NCBI RefSeq assembly: GCF_013409365.1
Contig: NZ_JACCBA010000001.1
Span: 5,890,001 to 5,954,000 of the forward strand
Source of the DNA: Actinomadura luteofluorescens
Lineage (GTDB): Bacteria; Actinomycetota; Actinomycetes; Streptosporangiales; Streptosporangiaceae
Direction of reading: 5' to 3'
DNA: 64,000 nucleotides
Numbering within the stretch: position 1 is the first letter of the stretch; the number at the start of each line of letters is the position of its first letter. The position numbers and the translations under genes are program-made. The notes beneath the pieces were generated by a model, which was not told where the DNA came from, made no database searches, and saw only the letters and a program-made list of their open reading frames with translations. Positions 24,268 through 34,244 of this stretch are shown piece by piece.

Positions 24268-24666
24268 TCAGAAGCGGGTCATCCAGGACAGCGCGCGGGC
24301 CAGGAGGTAGTAGACGGCGCCGGCGAGGGCCCAGTTGATGTAGAGCTGCTCCTCGGGGTCGCTGCGCGTGAAGACGTCGTGGAACGGCGTGGCGAGCCAG
24401 CGTCCCGCGTCGAGCGTGGCGTCCACCAGGGTGTTCCCGGGGTTCGCGCCGCCCCACGTCAGCAGCATGCCGAGGGCGAGGATCGCGACCGCCGCCCAGC
24501 CCGCCGCCATGATCATCGCGCTGACGGGGTTCGGCCTGGTGCGCCGCCACCGCGGCGGCTTGCGCTGGACGGCGGTGCCGTCCGTCCGCCGCCAGAGCGC
24601 CCGCCGGGGCGGACGGGGGGACGCCTCCTCCGGCGTCTCGTGCTTGCGTCCCAGATGCAGGGCCAT
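24268..24666 (-). CDS. Small membrane protein, unknown function
   Basis: 132 residues: a basic, Arg/Pro-rich N-terminal tail of ~45 residues, one strong helix (MIMAAGWAAVAILALGMLL, about residues 51-69), an outer loop, then a weaker amphipathic or second helix (YINWALAGAVYYLLARAL, about 109-126). I do not recognise a family. It faces the propeller gene across a shared terminator and follows the EchA19-like gene at about 100 bases on the same strand. Confidence 0.75.
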   Translation of the reverse strand: MALHLGRKHETPEEASPRPPRRALWRRTDGTAVQRKPPRWRRTRPNPVSAMIMAAGWAAVAILALGMLLTWGGANPGNTLVDATLDAGRWLATPFHDVFTRSDPEEQLYINWALAGAVYYLLARALSWMTRF

Positions 24667-24770
24667 GGCCAGGTCCTTCCGTGCTCGCCTTCGCCCCAGG
24701 CGATGCCACGCGAGGCGCCCCGCAAACCCGGCCCCTATTTACGGACAGCCCATTACTGCCGGGCTGGACG

Positions 24771-25583
24771 TCACTTGCCGTGGTAGACGGGCGGGCGCTT
24801 CTCCTTGAAGGCGCGCGAGCCCTCCTTGGCGTCCTCGGAGCCGATGACCGGCCAGCCGATCTCGTCGGAGATCTTGAGGGCGTCCTCCTCGGACAGGTGC
24901 TGGGTCTCGCGGTAGGTGCGCAGGATGCCCTGGACGGCGAGGGGGCCGCAGGCGGCGATCTGGTCGGCCAGCTCGCGGGCGGCGGCGAGCGCCTGCCCGT
25001 CCGGGACGATCTTGTTGATCAGGCCCATCGCGAGGGCCTCCCGCGGGGTGACCGAACGGGCGGTCAGCAGGATGTCCATCGCGTTGGCGTAGCCGATCTG
25101 GCGGGGGAGCCGGATCGCGGAGCCGCCCATGGGGAACAGGCCGCGCTTCGCCTCGTACAGGCCGAGGGTGGCGCCCTCGGCGACCACGCGCAGGTCGGTG
25201 CCGACGAGCAGCTCGGTGCCGCCGGCCACAGCGTAGCCCTCGATGGCGCAGATGAGCGGCTTGGTCGGCTGGCCCTCGCGCAGCAGGCCCTTCCAGTGGA
25301 AGTTGGGGATCTGCGCCATCCGCTCCTGGACGCGCGGGTCGGACGGCTGCTGTCCCATCGCCTTCAGGTCGGCGCCCGCGCAGAACGTGCCCTCGGCCCC
25401 GGTGAGGATGGCGACGCGGACCTCGGGGGTGTCGGAGATGTAGGTCCAGGCGTCGGCGAGGCCCACCAGCATGGACGAGCTGAGCGCGTTGCGCGCCTCC
25501 GGGCGGTTCATCGTGACGATGACGACGTGCCCGTCGCGCTCCACGGTGCAGTGCTCGGTGCTGATCGGCAGCCGTTCCGTCAT
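24771..25583 (-). CDS. echA19: Enoyl-CoA hydratase, EchA19-like (steroid side chain)
   Basis: 270-residue crotonase-fold enzyme. The oxyanion-hole segments TFCAGADLKAM (near residue 68) and GYAVAGGTELL (near 120) are present, and both catalytic glutamates are kept (GGTE and the Glu of LYEAKRG). The sequence looks very close to mycobacterial EchA19 (IVTMNRPEARNALS, RGLFPMGGSAIRL, GPLAVQ(G/A)ILR, SEDAKEGSRAFKEKR), which hydrates enoyl-CoA intermediates of the cholesterol side chain. It diverges from the acyl-CoA synthetase operon with KstR-like sites between. This placement beside Ltp3/Ltp4 and FadD19 homologues mirrors Rv3515c-Rv3523. Confidence 0.92.
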   Translation of the reverse strand: MTERLPISTEHCTVERDGHVVIVTMNRPEARNALSSSMLVGLADAWTYISDTPEVRVAILTGAEGTFCAGADLKAMGQQPSDPRVQERMAQIPNFHWKGLLREGQPTKPLICAIEGYAVAGGTELLVGTDLRVVAEGATLGLYEAKRGLFPMGGSAIRLPRQIGYANAMDILLTARSVTPREALAMGLINKIVPDGQALAAARELADQIAACGPLAVQGILRTYRETQHLSEEDALKISDEIGWPVIGSEDAKEGSRAFKEKRPPVYHGK

Positions 25584-25608
25584 GGTTCCTCCAGCTCAGA
25601 TAGCAAAC

Positions 25609-25622
25609 GAGAACAGATTCTA
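25609..25622. promoter_or_regulatory. KstR-like site A in the echA19/fadD divergent promoter (6 of 8)
   Basis: GAGAACAGATTCTA keeps the AAC arm and the final TTCTA but departs from TNNAACNNGTTNNA at two fixed positions. It is 26 bases from the EchA19-like start. Confidence 0.4.
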
Positions 25623-25663
25623 GTTAAGCCGTTGCCCTACCGGTAGGGGTTGAACTGCAAAAC

Positions 25664-25677
25664 GAGAACGTGATCTA
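25664..25677. promoter_or_regulatory. KstR-like site B in the echA19/fadD divergent promoter (6 of 8)
   Basis: GAGAACGTGATCTA has the same GAGAAC left arm as site A and a GAT in place of GTT. Two similarly degenerate sites 55 bases apart suggest a weaker or variant operator rather than chance. Confidence 0.4.
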
Positions 25678-25763
25678 CTTTCTCTGCCGGGCGCCCGCAG
25701 AGGCACCGGTGCTCTGTGCTTTCTCTGCTCACTGTGCTCTCTGTGCTCACGTAGGGAGATCCG

Positions 25764-27323
25764 ATGGGGTCATTGGGCTTTTGGCGGCTGGCGCAGGCCG
25801 ATCCCGAGTGGGTCGCCGCCGTCGATCCGGACGGGACGCCGCACGCCGCGGGCGACCTGCTGGCACGCGCGAACCGGCTCGTCCACGGCCTGCGCGCGCT
25901 GGGCCTGGAGAAGGGCGACGGCATCTGCGGCCTCGTCCCGAACGGCGCGGACGGGGTCGTCCTCTACCTGGCGGCGCTCCAGGCGGGCTGGTACTACACG
26001 CCGATCAACTGGCATCTGACCGGCCCGGAGATCGGCTACATCGTCGCCGACAGCGAGGCCAAGGCGTTCTTCGTCCACGAGCGGTACGCCGCCGAGGGCG
26101 CGCGGGCGGGCGAGGAGATCGAGGCCCACCGGCGGTTCGCGTTCGGGGAGGTCGAGGGCTTCCGGCCGATCGCGGAGCTGGTCGACGGGCAGCCCGACAC
26201 GCTTCCGGACGACCGCAGCAACGGCGCCACGATGCACTACACGTCCGGGACGACGGGACGGCCGAAGGGCGTCAGGAGGGCGCTGGCCGGGCTCGACCCC
26301 GACGACAGCGCCGAGCTGATGACGTTCCTGCTCGGCATGTTCGGCATCCCGCCGGGCCGCCCCGCCGGGGGCGAGCACCAGGCGCACCTCGTCACCTCGC
26401 CGAACTACCACACGGCCGTCACCCAGTTCGGCGGGACGGCCCTGCAGATGGGCCACACGCTCGTCTACATGGACAAGTGGGACGCCGAGGAGACCCTGCG
26501 GCTGATCCAGGAGCACCGCGTCAGCAACACCCACATGGTGCCGACGCACTTCAAGCGGCTGCTGTCGCTGCCGGAGGACGTCCGGACCCGGTACGACGTG
26601 TCGAGCATGAAGTGGGCGATCCACGCGGCGGCGCCGTGCCCGGTGCCGCTCAAGCAGCAGATGCTCGACTGGTGGGGCGACTGCATCTGGGAGTACTACG
26701 CGGCGACGGAGGGCGGCGGGACGATCGCCAGCCCGGCCGACTGGCGCGCCCACCCCGGAACCGTCGGCAACGCGTGGCCGATCAGCGAACTGCTGATCGT
26801 GGACGACGACGGCGAGCCCGTCCCGACCGGGACGCACGGCACGATCTACATGAAGATGGCCGGCGTCGAGTTCGAGTACAAGGGCGACCGGGAGAAGACG
26901 GAGAAGAACCGCCTGAAGGACTTCTTCACCGTCGGGGACATCGGGTACCTGACCGAGGACGGGTTCCTGTTCCTGTCCGACCGCAAGGCCGACATGATCA
27001 TTTCGGGCGGCGCGAACATCTACCCGGCCGAGATCGAGAACGAGATCATCCTGCATCCCAAGGTCGGGGACGTCGCCGTGTTCGGCATCCCGGACGAGGA
27101 GTGGGGCGAGCAGATCAAGGCCGTCGTCGAGCCCGCCGAGGGCGTCGAGCCCGGCCCGGAGCTCGCGGCGGAGATCCTCGCGTCGCTGGAGGGGCGGCTG
27201 GCCAAGATGAAGTGGCCGAGGTCGGTCGACTTCATCGAGGCGATGCCGCGCGAGCCCAACGGCAAGCTCCTCAAGCGCAAGCTCAGGGACCCGTACTGGA
27301 AGGACCGCGACAGTGCCATCTGA
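25764..27323 (+). CDS. Acyl-CoA synthetase (FadD-type, AMP-forming)
   Basis: 519-residue ANL-superfamily ligase. The A3 phosphate loop MHYTSGTTGRPKGVRR (near residue 155), the A5 YYAATEGG (near 311) and the hinge/A8 DRKADMIISGGANIYPAEIE (near 409) are intact, and the catalytic lysine lies in PNGKLLKRKLRD near the C-terminus. It activates a carboxylic acid to its CoA ester through an acyl-adenylate. It is the first gene of the operon with DUF35, Ltp4, Ltp3 and FadD19 homologues, so a steroid side-chain or related branched acid is the likely substrate; it is not the FadD19 counterpart, which is the last gene. GGGAG precedes the ATG. Confidence 0.9.
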   Translation: MGSLGFWRLAQADPEWVAAVDPDGTPHAAGDLLARANRLVHGLRALGLEKGDGICGLVPNGADGVVLYLAALQAGWYYTPINWHLTGPEIGYIVADSEAKAFFVHERYAAEGARAGEEIEAHRRFAFGEVEGFRPIAELVDGQPDTLPDDRSNGATMHYTSGTTGRPKGVRRALAGLDPDDSAELMTFLLGMFGIPPGRPAGGEHQAHLVTSPNYHTAVTQFGGTALQMGHTLVYMDKWDAEETLRLIQEHRVSNTHMVPTHFKRLLSLPEDVRTRYDVSSMKWAIHAAAPCPVPLKQQMLDWWGDCIWEYYAATEGGGTIASPADWRAHPGTVGNAWPISELLIVDDDGEPVPTGTHGTIYMKMAGVEFEYKGDREKTEKNRLKDFFTVGDIGYLTEDGFLFLSDRKADMIISGGANIYPAEIENEIILHPKVGDVAVFGIPDEEWGEQIKAVVEPAEGVEPGPELAAEILASLEGRLAKMKWPRSVDFIEAMPREPNGKLLKRKLRDPYWKDRDSAI

Positions 27324-28287
27324 CACGGCGCCCGTCGAGAACGCGCCCGGCGACACCGGGCCGCCCGAGCCGAACCACGTCCTGGAGTTCCCCGGCGGCT
27401 ACACGCGCTCGGTCGGCCCGGTGATCGGCCGCTTCTTCAGCGAGCTGCGCGACGGCCGGCTCGTCGGCGTCCGGACGGCGGACGGCAGGGTCCTCGTCCC
27501 GCCGTCGGAGTACGACCCGCAGACCGGCGAGGACGTGACGGACGAGTTCGTCGAGGTCGGTCCGGTCGGGACGGTCACGACCTGGTCGTGGGTGGCGCAC
27601 CCGGCGAAGGAGCATCCGCTGGACCGCCCGTTCGCCTGGGCGCTGATCCGTCCGGACGGCGCCGACACCGCCCTCCTGCACGCCCTCGACCTCGGCATCT
27701 TCGAGGAGGGCGCCAAGCCGCCGAAGTTCCTCAGGACGGGGATGCGCGTCCGGCCCCGCTGGCGGGCCGAGCGGACCGGCGGGATCGGCGACATCGAGTG
27801 CTTCCAGCCCGAGGTCACCATGATCAACGCGCCGACGCGGCTGGAGTACCGGCTCAAGGGCGGCCAGGCCCTGCGGCGCTTCCTGGAGGGCATGTCCGAG
27901 GGCCGCATCCTCGGCCACCGGTGCCCGGTGTGCGAGTCGGTCATCGTCCCGATGAAGGGGCTGTGCCCCCGCGACGGCGTCCCCACGACCGAGGAGGTGG
28001 AGCTGCCCGACACCGGCACCGTCACCACCTTCGCGGTCAACAACATCCCCGACCCGCGCGCGCCCGAGGTGCCGTTCGTGTCCGCCTACGTCCTGCTGGA
28101 CGGCGCGGGCCTGACGATGCTGACGCTCGTGGCGGGCATCCCGGCCGACCAGGTCCGGATGGGCATGCGGGTGAAGGCGGCGTGGCGGCCCCGCGAGGAG
28201 TGGGAGCGGACGATGGGCAACATCAAGTGGTTCGAGCCCATCGACGAGCCCGACGTCCCCTTCGAAGAGATCAAGGACTTCATGTGA
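27313..28287 (+). CDS. Double-DUF35 OB-fold protein (Rv3521-like)
   Basis: 324 residues containing two OB-fold/DUF35 units. The first half (GPVIGRFFSELRDGRLVGVR, DGRVLVPPSEYDP) has lost its zinc cysteines; the second has a rubredoxin-like zinc ribbon HRCPVCESVIVPMKGLCPRDG (about residues 201-221, CxxC then a single C) and an OB fold with DTGTVTTFAVNN. Mycobacterial Rv3521, before ltp4 and ltp3, has the same arrangement. DUF35 partners stabilise and load thiolase-fold lyases, as shown for ChsH2-Ltp2. It overlaps the synthetase gene by 11 bases and the Ltp4-like gene by one, so stoichiometric co-expression with the lyases is likely. Confidence 0.9.
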   Translation: MPSDTAPVENAPGDTGPPEPNHVLEFPGGYTRSVGPVIGRFFSELRDGRLVGVRTADGRVLVPPSEYDPQTGEDVTDEFVEVGPVGTVTTWSWVAHPAKEHPLDRPFAWALIRPDGADTALLHALDLGIFEEGAKPPKFLRTGMRVRPRWRAERTGGIGDIECFQPEVTMINAPTRLEYRLKGGQALRRFLEGMSEGRILGHRCPVCESVIVPMKGLCPRDGVPTTEEVELPDTGTVTTFAVNNIPDPRAPEVPFVSAYVLLDGAGLTMLTLVAGIPADQVRMGMRVKAAWRPREEWERTMGNIKWFEPIDEPDVPFEEIKDFM

Positions 28288-29319
28288 TGCCTCGTCCCGT
28301 GGCCGTGGTCGCGTTCGCGCAGACCGAGCACAGCGGTGAGGACCGGGGGATGGCCGAGATCGAGATCCTGGCCCCCGTCATCACCGAGATCAAGGAGCGG
28401 ACGGGCCAGAAGCAGTTCGGCTTCACCTGCTCCGGATCCTGCGACTACCTCGCCGGCGCCCCGTTCGCGTTCGTGTCGGCGCTGGACGCCATCGGCGCGT
28501 GGCCGCCGATCTCCGAGAGCCACGTCGAGATGGACGCGGCGTGGGCGCTGTACGAGGCGTGGGTGAAGCTCCAGCACGGCGACATCGACACCGCGCTGGT
28601 GTACGGGTTCGGGAAGTCGTCGCAGGGCAACCTGCGGGCCGTCCTCACCCAGCAGCTCGACCCGTACCACCTGGCGCCGCTCGGCATCGACGCGGTGTCG
28701 CTGGCCGCGCTCCAGGCCCGCGCCTACATGGAGCGGTCGGGTGCGAAGGAGGACGACCTGCGCGCCGTCGCCGCGCGATCCCGTGAGGCCGGGCACGGCA
28801 ACCCGTTCGCGCTGCACCTGCCCGCCCCCGAGGGCGACGACTACGACGTCGCGCCGCTGCGCCCCTACGACGTCGCGCCCGTCACCGACGGCGCCGCGGC
28901 GATCGTCCTCGCGGCGGGCGACCGGGCCCGCGAGCTGTGCGAGCGCCCCGCGTGGATCACCGGGATCGACCACCGCACCGAGCCGCACGCGCCCGGGGTC
29001 CGCGACCTGAGCCGCTCGGACTCGGCCCGCGTCGCGGGCGAGAAGGCCGGCGCGACCGGCATCGAGGTCGCCGAGCTGCACGCGCAGTACACGCACGAGG
29101 AGCTGATCCTGCGGGAGGCGCTCGGCCTGGGCGAGGACACGGTGGTCAACCCGTCCGGCGGGCCGCTGTCGGCGAACCCGATGATGGCCGCCGGCCTCAT
29201 CCGGATCGGCGAGGCCGCGGCCCGCGTCCACGACGGGTCGGCGTCCCGCGTGCTGGGGCACGCCTCGTCCGGACCCTGCCTCCAGCAGAACCTCGTCTGC
29301 GTCCTGTCGGGAGAGAACC

Positions 29320-29327
<8 letters not shown>
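28287..29327 (+). CDS. ltp4: Thiolase-fold protein, Ltp4-like (Rv3522)
   Basis: 346-residue thiolase-superfamily protein. It keeps a Cys-rich FTCSGSCDYLAG where thiolases have their nucleophile Cys (about residue 50), then YGFGKSSQGN, VTDGAAAIVLA and the C-terminal VNPSGGPLSANPMMAAGLIRIGE. Its position between the double-DUF35 protein and the Ltp3-like protein matches Rv3521-Rv3522-Rv3523. In mycobacteria this trio is in the KstR regulon and is thought to form a lyase or thiolase complex in steroid side-chain cleavage. The exact reaction is not known to me. It overlaps its neighbours on both sides (1 and 8 bases). Confidence 0.88.
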
Positions 29328-30477
<1,150 letters not shown>

Positions 30478-30495
30478 TTCCCGGAGGCCCGTCCG

Positions 30496-32064
30496 ATGGA
30501 GTTCAACCACGCTGACCTGTTCGAGGGCGTCGCGGACGCGATCGGGGACCGTCTCGCGCTGGTGTGCGGCGACCGGCGCCTCACCTACGCCGAGCTGGAC
30601 GAGCACGCCAACCGCCTCGCGCACCATCTGGCGGACGCGGGCGTCGGGCCCGGGCAGCACGTCGCCGTCCAGCTCTACAACGGCGTCGAGTACGCCGCCG
30701 CGCTGCTGGCCGCGCTGAAGATCCGGGCCGTGCCCATCAACGTCAACTACCGGTACGTGGAGAGCGAGCTGCTCTACGTGTACCGCGACTCCGACAGCGT
30801 CGCGCTGCTGTACGACGTCGAGTTCGAGGACCGCGTCGCGGCGACCGTCCCGCAGGTGCCCGAGCTGCGGCACCTCGTCGCGGTGGGCGGCGAGCCGTCC
30901 ATCCCGGGCGCGGTCGCCTACGACGCGGCGCTGGAGGACGCCTCCGGCGCACGGGACTTCCCGGCGCGCTCCAAGGACGACGTCTACATCATCTACACCG
31001 GCGGGACGACCGGGATGCCGAAGGGCGTCATGTGGTCGACCGAGCAGATGCTGCTCGCGTTCTGGAACCCCACCTTCCCCCGTCCGACCAGGCCGGAGGA
31101 CGTGGTCGAGAACGCCCGCGGCGGCGGCCCGATGACGATGATGCCGGTCGCGCCCCTGATGCACGGCGCCGCCCAGATGGCCACCTGGATCGCCTGGTTC
31201 ATGGGCGCGACGCTCGTCTACACGCGCAAGTTCGACGCGGCCGACGTGTGGCGGACGATCGAGCGGGAGAAGGTCAACTCGCTGACGATCACCGGGGACG
31301 CCATGGCGATCCCGATGGCCGAGGAGCTGGCGCGCGGGGACTACGACACCTCGTCCCTCCTGGCATACGTCTCCACCGGCGCGATCTTCACCGGGACGGT
31401 CCGCGACCGCATCCAGGAGCTGCTGCCGAACACGATGATCCTGGACCGCTTCGGCTCGACCGAGTCGGGCTCGACGGCCGAGGCCGTCGCCGGCTCCACA
31501 CCGGAGAAGGGCCTGCGGTTCGCCCCGGACGTGGAGAACGTCACCGTCCTGGACGACGCGTTCCAGCCCGTCGAACCGGGGTCAGGCGTGATCGGCCAGG
31601 TCGCCCGCACCGGCTACATCGCGCAGGGCTACTACAACGACCCGGAGAAGACGGCCAGGACGTTCCCCCTGGTGGACGGCCGGCGCTGGCTGCTCACGGG
31701 CGACATCGCGACCGTCGAGGAGGACGGCTCGATCGCCGTGTACGGCCGAGGCTCGCAGGCGATCAACACCGGCGGCGAGAAGGTGTTCCCCGAAGAGGTC
31801 GAGGCCGTCCTCAAGGGCCACCCGTCCGTCTACGACGCGGTCGTGACGGGCATCCCGGACGAGCGCTGGGGCAACCGCGTCGCCGCGGTGATCCAGCCCT
31901 CCGGCGCGGAGCCGTCCTTCGACGAGCTGAACGAGCACTGCCGCAAGGAGCTGTCGGGCTACAAGGTGCCGCGCGTCTACGCGTTCGTCGCGGAGATGAA
32001 GCGCTCCCCGGCCGGCAAAGCGGACTACCGCTGGGCGAAACAGGTGGCGGAGGAGGCCAGATAG
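30496..32064 (+). CDS. fadD19: Acyl-CoA synthetase, FadD19-like
   Basis: 522-residue ANL ligase with IYTGGTTGMPKGVMWS (A3, near residue 168), GSTESGS (A5, near 315), GDIATVEEDGSIAVYGRGSQ (A7/A8) and INTGGEKVFPEEVE, and the C-terminal KRSPAGKADYRWAK with the catalytic Lys. This last motif and GRGSxxINxGGEKVxPEEVEAxLKGHP are as I recall them from mycobacterial FadD19, which activates C8-side-chain cholestenoates. It closes the operon. A hairpin terminator follows at 32071. Substrate is inferred from similarity. Confidence 0.9.
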   Translation: MEFNHADLFEGVADAIGDRLALVCGDRRLTYAELDEHANRLAHHLADAGVGPGQHVAVQLYNGVEYAAALLAALKIRAVPINVNYRYVESELLYVYRDSDSVALLYDVEFEDRVAATVPQVPELRHLVAVGGEPSIPGAVAYDAALEDASGARDFPARSKDDVYIIYTGGTTGMPKGVMWSTEQMLLAFWNPTFPRPTRPEDVVENARGGGPMTMMPVAPLMHGAAQMATWIAWFMGATLVYTRKFDAADVWRTIEREKVNSLTITGDAMAIPMAEELARGDYDTSSLLAYVSTGAIFTGTVRDRIQELLPNTMILDRFGSTESGSTAEAVAGSTPEKGLRFAPDVENVTVLDDAFQPVEPGSGVIGQVARTGYIAQGYYNDPEKTARTFPLVDGRRWLLTGDIATVEEDGSIAVYGRGSQAINTGGEKVFPEEVEAVLKGHPSVYDAVVTGIPDERWGNRVAAVIQPSGAEPSFDELNEHCRKELSGYKVPRVYAFVAEMKRSPAGKADYRWAKQVAEEAR

Positions 32065-32070
32065 GGGGGC

Positions 32071-32099
32071 GGCCCCGAACCTTCGTGGGATTCGGGGCC
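32071..32099 (+). terminator. Hairpin terminator after the FadD19-like gene
   Basis: GGCCCCGAA (32071-32079) pairs perfectly with TTCGGGGCC (32091-32099), starting six bases after the stop codon. Confidence 0.75.
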
Positions 32100-32243
32100 A
32101 GGAGCGGACCTGCTGTTAGCGGTCCTAACGAAACCCATGGTAGGTGCCGCCCGGCAGTGGTGCGATCATTGAACGGTGTCGGCTGCGCCACACGCCGTCG
32201 CCGTCCCGCCTGGTCCCGCCGGGTTCGGGTCGATAGAATCTCC

Positions 32244-32282
32244 CTCAAAGAGTCGCTCTTAAACTGAGTGTCTCTATTTGAG
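32244..32282. promoter_or_regulatory. Candidate MarR operator (nested dyads)
   Basis: CTCAAAGAG at 32244-32252 faces CTATTTGAG at 32274-32282 (one mismatch when paired), and a perfect AAGAG-TCG-CTCTT palindrome lies inside at 32248-32260. The region ends 24 bases before the MarR start and is AT-rich relative to its surroundings, so it is probably the promoter and autoregulatory operator. Confidence 0.5.
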
Positions 32283-32306
32283 AGCAAAAGGGAGAGAGGT
32301 CAAGGC

Positions 32307-32777
32307 GTGTCGACCCCGGAGCGCGAGCGGATGGCGGCCGAGCTGCAGATGGCGATGCAGCGCAGCACGATGTTCACGGTGCTGCTGCACCATGCCACCG
32401 CGAGCAAGGCGGGCATGAACGTCACCGACGCGCAGTGCGTCAACGCGCTGACGCTGGACGGCCCCCAGACGCCGGGCCAGCTCGCCCAGCTCATGGGCAT
32501 CACGACCGGCGGCGCCATCACCGCCGTCATCGACCGCCTGGAGCGCGCCGGCTACGTCCGCCGCACCCGCGACCCCGACGACCGCCGCCGCGTCATCGTC
32601 GAACTCGTCGAGGAGAACGTCGCCCAGTTCGCCCGCTACTTCGAACCGATAGGCCGCGCCTTCCGCGACCGCCTCGCCTCCTACAACGACGATCAGATCG
32701 CCCTCCTCCTCGACTGGATCCACCACAACAACGAAACAATGCCGTCTGTAATAGAAGAAATCCGCAAACTCCCCTGA
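32307..32777 (+). CDS. MarR-family transcriptional regulator
   Basis: 156 residues with the winged-helix MarR layout: helices with NVTDAQCVNALTL, the recognition helix QLAQLMGITTGGAITAVIDRL (residues about 67-87, shown here in part) and the wing GYVRRTRDPDDRRRVIVELV with the typical DxRxxx(V/L). It forms a dimer that usually responds to a phenolic or lipid-like ligand. The GTG at 32307 has GAGAGG seven bases upstream; a longer in-frame start exists but lacks a site. It follows the steroid-type operon after its terminator, so it may be self-controlled rather than co-transcribed, and might regulate the neighbouring operon. Confidence 0.9.
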   Translation: MSTPERERMAAELQMAMQRSTMFTVLLHHATASKAGMNVTDAQCVNALTLDGPQTPGQLAQLMGITTGGAITAVIDRLERAGYVRRTRDPDDRRRVIVELVEENVAQFARYFEPIGRAFRDRLASYNDDQIALLLDWIHHNNETMPSVIEEIRKLP

Positions 32778-32810
32778 CAGCGCCCGGGAGCCGGGCGGTG
32801 GCGCTCGCGC

Positions 32811-32841
32811 GGGAACCCCGCCGGTTGTCGGCGGGGTTCCC
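32811..32841. terminator. Perfect 12-bp hairpin between convergent genes
   Basis: GGGAACCCCGCC (32811-32822) pairs exactly with GGCGGGGTTCCC (32830-32841), loop of seven. It lies between the MarR gene and the convergent lipoprotein gene and likely ends both. Confidence 0.8.
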
Positions 32842-32860
32842 GGGGCTGAGCGGCTGCGCG

Positions 32861-33376
32861 TTACTGGGTCTCGGTGATGCGGACGGCGGTCTGGCCGGAG
32901 AAGCGAACGCTGGCGTTGTGCGGGGCGGCCTTCGCCCACTGGTCGAGTCCGTCGACCGTGCACTTGCTGACGTCGGGCGGCGTGGGGGAGCCGTCGGGGC
33001 AGGTGCTGCCGGCGACGTACACGACGGTGTCGGTGGTGGTGAAGAAGGCGACGTTGCCGACGGTGTACTTGCCCGGCGCGAGGTAGCGCAGCGGGCCCCA
33101 CTTGGTGGTGATCTGCTGGCCGCCCTCCTGCGCGAGGGGGGTGTGCCGGCTTCCCGGGGTACCTGAACCGCCCGGGCCCTGCGGGTTCGAGGGGCCGCCC
33201 GGAGTGGAACCGCCACCGGGCGTGGACCCGCCGTCCGGCGTCGTGGACTCGCTCGGCGCGGGCGCGGAGCCGGTGGGCGAGGAGGGCGGGGCCGCCGCGG
33301 GGTCACCGTCGCCGCCGCAGGCCGTCAGGCCGAGTGCCAGCGCCGCCGCCATACCGGTGATCACGATCTTCCGCAT
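32861..33376 (-). CDS. Lipoprotein of unknown function
   Basis: 171 residues with a lipoprotein signal: MRKIVITGMAAALALGLTAC, Cys at residue 20 as the lipobox cysteine. A Pro/Gly/Ser/Thr-rich linker (about 22-75, with repeats of STPGG) leads to a ~95-residue C-terminal domain with two cysteines (STCPDG and SKCTVDG) that could form a disulfide. The C-terminal domain has the strand pattern of the small secreted beta-sandwich proteins often seen in actinobacteria; I do not recognise it. It is divergent from the PLAT-domain gene. Confidence 0.8.
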   Translation of the reverse strand: MRKIVITGMAAALALGLTACGGDGDPAAAPPSSPTGSAPAPSESTTPDGGSTPGGGSTPGGPSNPQGPGGSGTPGSRHTPLAQEGGQQITTKWGPLRYLAPGKYTVGNVAFFTTTDTVVYVAGSTCPDGSPTPPDVSKCTVDGLDQWAKAAPHNASVRFSGQTAVRITETQ

Positions 33377-33713
33377 GGGTCCTCGCTCTCGTGCTCGGTG
33401 CGCGGCCCCTTGTGGTCGCGCTCTGCAGGATGAGATGCGGGACGGCCCGCCGCGAGTTGGCCCGGCGGGACGTGATCAATCCGACCGGCCGCCGCCCGAA
33501 CCCGCGCCCCGGCGCGGCCGTCTGGATGTCCTGACGGTGGCGAGAAGTTCGCGCGGAGTCCCAGAACCTTTGCGCGGTTCGCGAGGTATCGGTGACCGCT
33601 CGGATGCATGAAGTCACCCGGACGCTCCGTTTGTGGTCACCGCGCCGGAGGGCACATCAGTCACGCAGAGTACTTGGACGAACACAGTGCTCAACGATGC
33701 GAGGGAGCCCCCC
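33377..33713. other. 337-base intergenic region, no gene seen
   Basis: This gap separates the divergent lipoprotein and PLAT-domain genes. No open frame in it has a plausible start and domain. It should hold the two divergent promoters; I cannot place -10/-35 boxes with confidence. A GAGGGAG ribosome site for the PLAT gene lies at its right edge (about 33700-33706). Confidence 0.5.
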
Positions 33714-34070
33714 ATGGCCCGTTACGAGATCACGGTGGAGACCGGCAACGTCGACGACGCCGGGACAGATGCCAACGTCCACATCACCCTCTACGGTTCG
33801 CTCGCCTCCGCGGGCCCGGTCAAGCTGGACGACAGCAGGGACAACTTCGAGCAGGGCGCGACCGACCACTTCACCCTGGACCTGACCGACGTCGGGCGGC
33901 TGGAGACCATCGTCATCGGCCATGACAACTCAGGGAACAAGCCCGGGTGGTTCCTGAACCGGGTCAGCGTCACAAAGGACGGCGACACCGCGGAGTTCGC
34001 CGCCTACCGCTGGCTCGCCACCGACGAGAACGACGGCAGGACCGAGGTGCGGCTGACGCGCCAGAGGTGA
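33714..34070 (+). CDS. PLAT/LH2-domain protein
   Basis: 118 residues, all one PLAT/LH2 beta-sandwich: YEITVETGNVDDAGTDANVH is the diagnostic first strand pair, followed by ITLYGS, FTLDLTDVGRLETIVIGHDN and GWFLNRVSV (all standard positions). PLAT domains bind lipids or membrane proteins, often with calcium. No signal peptide is visible, and no catalytic domain is attached, so it is a free-standing PLAT protein. The start follows GAGGGAG. A hairpin terminator follows at 34097. Confidence 0.9.
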   Translation: MARYEITVETGNVDDAGTDANVHITLYGSLASAGPVKLDDSRDNFEQGATDHFTLDLTDVGRLETIVIGHDNSGNKPGWFLNRVSVTKDGDTAEFAAYRWLATDENDGRTEVRLTRQR

Positions 34071-34096
34071 CGGGAGGCGGACGAGGCCGCCTCCGC

Positions 34097-34133
34097 GCCG
34101 CCCCCGCCCGGCCTGGCGCCGGACGGGGGCGGC
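34097..34133 (+). terminator. 16-bp hairpin terminator after the PLAT gene
   Basis: The arms 34097-34112 and 34118-34133 are complementary except at one position, with a five-base loop. It lies 27 bases after the stop codon. Confidence 0.75.
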
Positions 34134-34244
34134 TGTTCGAGGAAAAGACTGACGGTAGATGTCAGGTTTTGGAGGCAGGGTGGGGTCACCGGCCGTCGCT
34201 GGGGGATTGAGATGTGGACCGGACCCTTCGTACTAGGACTTGCC

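Noticed and set aside
25704..25750. CTGTGCT repeats in the leader as a riboswitch or attenuator
   Set aside because: No stable alternative hairpins or leader peptide could be drawn; noted only as a small repeat.
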